Assembly (NCBI RefSeq): GCF_042434395.1
Contig: NZ_JBHLTP010000023.1
Span: 1-64,000 of the forward strand
DNA length: 64,000 nt
Origin: Pontibacillus salicampi
GTDB taxonomy: Bacteria; Bacillota; Bacilli; Bacillales; BH030062
Reading direction: 5' to 3'
The notes under the pieces were generated by a model, which worked only from the letters and a program-made list of their open reading frames with translations, was not told the DNA's origin and did not search any database. The position numbers and the translations under genes were made by a program. Shown here one piece after another: positions 60,426 through 64,000 of this stretch (position 1 is the first letter of the stretch; the number at the start of each line of letters is the position of its first letter).

Positions 60426-61610
60426 ATGAGCAAAGCAAACGGTCAATTAATGAAAACAATGAACCGCAGACTGTTAATAGAAACAATCATCGAGCACGGT
60501 ACAATCTCAAGGAGTGAACTTGCTCGAAAAATCGGTCTTAATAAATCAACCGTTTCAGAGCAAATCAACGGACTACTAGAAGAAGCATTACTGATTGAGG
60601 AAGAAGCAACGGCATCTTCTGGAGGAAGAAAGCCGATTTTCTTAAAAATCAACCGACAGGCAGGTTATGCGATTGGTGTCGATGTGGACCATCCTCAAAT
60701 TCTGGTCCACATTACCGACCTGCTCGGCGAGACGCTTGAAGTTCGTACACTTCACCTCGAAGACGAGCCGATTGATCACGCGATGGACGTTCTCATTAAG
60801 GCGTTACAGGATATTCGGTCCACCTACGACAAAACCCATACCCCGACCGGACTCACCGGGATTGGCATTGGCATACATGGCATCGTCCGTAACGATCAGC
60901 ATGTAGTCTTTACACCAAAACTGCAATGGAAGGATACAAACATTCAACAGCGTTTAGAGGAAGAAATTCAAGCACCAATCTATATCGATAACAATTCCAA
61001 CCTATCAGCGTTCGCCGAGCAAGCTCTTCGCTTCTCATCAACAGAGGATCTATTCTGTGTCACGATGTATTCAGGTATCGGACTCGGAATAGTGAAAAAC
61101 CGAGAAATCTATCGGGGCTTCCAAGGTTTTGCCGGAGAAATTGGACATATGATTATTGAATCAAATGGCCGCTTGTGCCCATGCGGCAACAGAGGCTGCT
61201 GGGAAGGCTACGCCTCGGAAAAAGCGATACTCGCAAGACTCCAGGAAGTGGACGATACCCTCCAACCACAAGAAATTCCCGGACTTCTCCAGAGCGGCAC
61301 ACATATGGATGTATTTAATAGCTTTTTTGATTACATGTCCATTGGACTCAACAACATTATTAACATCTTTAATCCAGAAACTATTATCTTAAACGGCGAC
61401 ATACTCAATCAAAACCCACACGTTATTTCCCAGATTGAAGTACGCCTTAAATCCAAAATGAACCACTATAAACGCATTGAGCCCTCCCACCTCGGCAAAC
61501 ATGCCTGTGCACTGGGCGGCAGCATGGTGGCACTCAAATCCTTCTACGGCATCCATCAATTGAATTTAAGCCAGTACGAATATCACGAGAATCTTGCAAA
61601 AACCATATAA
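60426..61610 (+). CDS. ROK-family transcriptional repressor (XylR/NagC type)
   Basis: The 394-residue protein has an N-terminal winged helix (LLIETIIEHGTISRSELARK, LNKSTVSEQINGLLEEALL) and a ROK domain with GIGIGIHGIV, a degenerate ATP site and the zinc motif GHMIIESNGRLCPCGNRGCW. XylR-type ROK repressors bind GTTTGTT/AACAAAC sites and are released by a sugar. Such a site lies 62 bases upstream, between this gene and uxaC, so the protein likely represses both itself and the uronate operon. The inducer may be a uronate or xylose-containing oligosaccharide. Confidence 0.92.
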   Translation: MSKANGQLMKTMNRRLLIETIIEHGTISRSELARKIGLNKSTVSEQINGLLEEALLIEEEATASSGGRKPIFLKINRQAGYAIGVDVDHPQILVHITDLLGETLEVRTLHLEDEPIDHAMDVLIKALQDIRSTYDKTHTPTGLTGIGIGIHGIVRNDQHVVFTPKLQWKDTNIQQRLEEEIQAPIYIDNNSNLSAFAEQALRFSSTEDLFCVTMYSGIGLGIVKNREIYRGFQGFAGEIGHMIIESNGRLCPCGNRGCWEGYASEKAILARLQEVDDTLQPQEIPGLLQSGTHMDVFNSFFDYMSIGLNNIINIFNPETIILNGDILNQNPHVISQIEVRLKSKMNHYKRIEPSHLGKHACALGGSMVALKSFYGIHQLNLSQYEYHENLAKTI

Positions 61611-61766
61611 CATAATGGATACAACTAAACTATTCTCCATTACCATTAAAGGGAATACCCCGTGAAGATAAAGGAGAATGAACGACAGACCTAAATCCTT
61701 AAGAATAAACTGACCTGAAACTCTCTTAAGTGATAAAGGTCTCCCGTTCATATTGTTCTATAACAA

Positions 61767-61919
61767 GGTGAGGGACCAAAAAAAGACCAATCCAAGTTGG
61801 ATATGGCCTTTCGGATGTATGATAGTAAAGAATATAGTATAAAAGAGATTCTGGATGCTACTGGAATGGGTCGTGCCACGTTTTATAGGTACTTGAGTAA
61901 TCGAAAAGAAGAAAAATAG
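61767..61919 (+). pseudogene. Serine recombinase C-terminal fragment
   Basis: The open frame encodes GPKKDQSKLDMAFRMYDSKE followed by YSIKEILDATGMGRATFYRY and a short basic tail before TAG. This is the helix-turn-helix end of a Tn3/Hin-type resolvase or invertase. The catalytic domain is absent and a stop codon lies just upstream (near 61760), so only a relic remains. An ATG at 61803 could start a 38-residue peptide but has no ribosome site. Confidence 0.75.
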
Positions 61920-61964
61920 AAATCAACGTATGAAGGAGCGTTGATTTCTATTTACGTTTTTTTG
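61918..61964 (+). terminator. Terminator of the recombinase relic
   Basis: AGAAATCAACG pairs perfectly with CGTTGATTTCT over 11 bp with a ten-base loop, and a T-rich stretch with seven consecutive T residues follows nine bases later. It begins at the relic's stop codon. Confidence 0.65.
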
Positions 61965-62287
61965 AGAATACCTCTCTTTTCCACTTTCAGGAGATTGGAG
62001 TATCAAGCTACAGTGCAATTAGGTTTTAATTCCCTTATATTGAACTAAATAGGTTTAATACTTTATGACTATCCGTTATAATCCAGCTAATATATTTGGA
62101 GGAAGTCCATTATGAATGCCCTCTAACCCCGAACTTTCCCTAATAAGGTTAATTTATGAATTCGACTCTCTCATCAGGTTGATTCATCAAAATATTATTA
62201 AATTCCTATAACAATGGAGCTAGTCCATATTCCAAAATAGGTAGTAGTAACAAATCTTGACAATATTTCTCCATGGGTAACTCTAAG

Positions 62288-63763
62288 TTAGTCCCTTAAT
62301 TCTTGACTAAAGGACTTAAACAAGCCAACGACTGTCCCCAATAAAATGAAAGACAGAGGTAATCCGGAAATTATGGTCGCTGCTTGTAATCCATCTAACC
62401 CACCTGTGCCCATTAATATAGCCGCGATGGCTGTCATAATAATCCCCCAACTAAACTTAACAAAAAATGGGGGATTCAGGCTTCCATTTGATGTTTGCAT
62501 ACCTAGAACAAAAGTAGCAGAATCACCAGACGTAACAAAGAAAGTAAATATTAATATCAAAGAAATGATTGATAGAAATCCGCTTAGCGGTAGCTGATCA
62601 TATACGTAAAATAATGCTGTTTCCAAACTCTTACCTGATACATCCATACCCTGTACTAAATCAAAGTACAAACCTGCACTTCCAAATACCCCGAACCATA
62701 ACGTACAAACAATGGTAGGGGCTATAATAACAGCTGTGACAAACTCTCGAACCGTACGTCCTTTCGAAACACGAGCAATAAATGTACTCACAAAAGGTGT
62801 CCAAGAAATGAACCATGCCCAGTAAAAAATGGTCCAATCTTTTACCCATTGATTGTCCTCCTCCGTGAAGGGAGCAAAGCGTAATCCCATACTCGGAAGG
62901 TTCTGCACATAAGACCCAAATGTTGAAGTGAAGGTCTCCAACATGAATTGGGTAGGTCCTAGGAATAGAAAAGAGAAAAATAATAGGACTGCTAATATTA
63001 AGTTAGCATTACTGAGATATTTAATTCCTTTCGATAAACCGGATGAAGCAGAATAAATAAATAGTATAGCGGTAATACCCATAATCCCAAGTTGCGTTGG
63101 AAAATTGACGGGGATACCCATTAGATAATTCAAGCCACTATTTATTTGAGATGCCCCGATCCCTAACGCAATTGTTACCCCAAAGAGTGTTGCAAACACA
63201 GATATTATATCTACCACATAACCTATTGGCCCATTTACTCTAGAACCTAATAAAGGGTACAGGGTCGCACTCATCATACCCGGCAATTTCTTTTTGAATT
63301 TATAGTAAGCAAGTCCTAATCCTACAATTGCATATATGCCCCAAGCATGAAATCCCCAATGCAAATATGTATATTCCAGCCCTTTGTTTGCTGATTTAAT
63401 GGTGTTTGGTTCTCCAAATGGTGGGTTAGAATAGTGCGCCACGGGCTCTGAAACCCCCCAAAAAAGTAGACCTACCCCCATACCCGCACTAAACAACATG
63501 GCAAACCATGTAGCTGTACTGTACTCAGGAGTATCATCGTCATCCCCTAATTTAATTTTTCCATATTTACTCATTGCTATGAAAATACCAACGATGAAAA
63601 AAAGCGAAACGATTAGTTGATAAAACCATCCGAATTGATCCAAAACACTATTACGCAATGTCATCATCACTTCATTTAAGTTTTCTGGAAAAATCACTCC
63701 CCATCCTACAAACACAATACCAATCCAAATTGCTACCCAAAACAAATTTGTAAACTTGTTCAA
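62288..63763 (-). CDS. BCCT-family transporter (betaine/carnitine/choline)
   Basis: The 491-residue protein has twelve predicted membrane helices and the BCCT signatures: GMGVGLLFWGVSEPVAHYSN near residue 95, a tryptophan-rich WTIFYWAWFISWTPFVSTFI and RVSKGRTVREFV. The GMGVG stretch is typical of sodium-coupled betaine or choline carriers. It imports compatible solutes or their precursors, useful under osmotic stress. I use TTG 63763 with AGGAGG six to seven bases upstream. A GTG at 63778 would coincide with that site. Exact substrate is not readable. Confidence 0.93.
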   Translation of the reverse strand: MNKFTNLFWVAIWIGIVFVGWGVIFPENLNEVMMTLRNSVLDQFGWFYQLIVSLFFIVGIFIAMSKYGKIKLGDDDDTPEYSTATWFAMLFSAGMGVGLLFWGVSEPVAHYSNPPFGEPNTIKSANKGLEYTYLHWGFHAWGIYAIVGLGLAYYKFKKKLPGMMSATLYPLLGSRVNGPIGYVVDIISVFATLFGVTIALGIGASQINSGLNYLMGIPVNFPTQLGIMGITAILFIYSASSGLSKGIKYLSNANLILAVLLFFSFLFLGPTQFMLETFTSTFGSYVQNLPSMGLRFAPFTEEDNQWVKDWTIFYWAWFISWTPFVSTFIARVSKGRTVREFVTAVIIAPTIVCTLWFGVFGSAGLYFDLVQGMDVSGKSLETALFYVYDQLPLSGFLSIISLILIFTFFVTSGDSATFVLGMQTSNGSLNPPFFVKFSWGIIMTAIAAILMGTGGLDGLQAATIISGLPLSFILLGTVVGLFKSFSQELRD

Positions 63764-64000
63764 GATACCCCTCCTCACAAAAATTTTAATTTGTACTGTA
63801 TAAAAAATATGTTCTGTACATGGTTTAGGAGTTTAACTTACCCAAATTTTATATGCAATGTCGAAACCAGCTAGATAGAGTGAAAATTAATGTGGAGATT
63901 GCCCAATGACAAGTTTTAGAGAGTCACAAAATTTTTATAAAAATTTTAATTATGCAATTTTACTCAAAAAAAACAAAATTCTATTACTGAGGAGAACTGA
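63764..64000. other. Upstream region of the BCCT gene, window edge
   Basis: The AT-rich sequence contains the ribosome site of the BCCT gene (near 63771-63776). It may contain its promoter, but I could not pick hexamers with confidence. No other feature is seen before the window ends. Confidence 0.4.

Larger units (their letters stand above)
61611..62287. other. Intergenic region with recombinase relic
   Basis: Apart from the serine-recombinase fragment at 61767-61919 and its hairpin at 61918-61964, this 677-base AT-rich stretch shows no gene. No terminator was identified for the leftward BCCT gene. The sequence from 61970 to 62280 has no structure I can support. Confidence 0.5.

Noticed and set aside
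61803..61919. Independent 38-residue DNA-binding protein
   Set aside because: It lacks a ribosome site, and the open frame extends upstream with resolvase-like sequence, so it is better read as a recombinase relic.

Overview
The window is a chromosomal segment of a low-GC Gram-positive bacterium, most likely a member of the Bacillaceae. The order yeaC-yeaD-yebA-guaA-pbuG matches my memory of Bacillus subtilis. Ribosome binding sites are strong AGGAGG types, promoters are TTGACA/TATAAT-like, and TTG starts are frequent. A BCCT-type osmolyte carrier at the right edge would suit a salt-tolerant species, but the genus cannot be fixed from this sequence.

Layout. 1-500: the first bases of a 16S rRNA gene pointing left, with its leader and two tandem promoters. 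500-8400: a leftward purine and cell-envelope block (pbuG and guaA, each behind a guanine-class purine riboswitch with its own terminator, then yebA, yeaD, yeaC). 8700-11340: an AraC/GyrI-type regulator that appears to start at ATT, a DUF1761 membrane protein, a strict 20-bp tandem repeat, and a phosphotriesterase-family enzyme. 11550-19600: a LacI-controlled glucan locus with a frameshifted secreted glucanase, an ABC sugar importer plus lacI, and a GH3 beta-glucosidase; one operator, GAAACGTTTC, sits at all three promoters. 19780-28050: single genes (RlmCD, a TetR/methyltransferase/flavoprotein operon, TspO/MBR, a zincin-like protein, a quinone reductase, class I aldolase, an NAD(P)-binding protein). 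28250-34870: a six-gene leftward operon (ESS-type carrier, GntR regulator, alpha/beta hydrolase without its usual serine, DUF6282 protein, GlcD, GlcF) that looks like an unassigned catabolic pathway. 35300-39900: an AT-rich accessory island with a decayed IS3-type element, a perfect 25-bp inverted repeat, and a BcrAB-like ABC transporter with its two-component system, ending at a truncated membrane-protein gene. 39950-48600: topB, fbp (class III), and a CNNM/CorC protein coupled to a Ca2+-type P-ATPase. 48700-61610: a large uronate locus (three Gfo/Idh/MocA oxidoreductases, ABC importer, DUF624, AraC, uxuB, uxuA, uxaC) facing a ROK repressor across a XylR-like operator. 61760-63763: a serine-recombinase relic and a BCCT transporter.

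How the genes work together. The glucan locus would cut a glucan outside the cell, import the oligosaccharides and release glucose inside. The uronate locus would import a uronate-containing oligosaccharide and convert glucuronate to fructuronate, mannonate and 2-keto-3-deoxygluconate. KDG kinase and aldolase are not in the window. Neither ABC importer has an ATPase gene here, so both probably share a multitask ATPase encoded elsewhere. No CRISPR array, prophage, tRNA gene or recognisable defence system was seen. The best candidates for undescribed biology are the DUF6282/GlcDF operon and the triple oxidoreductase set in the uronate locus.
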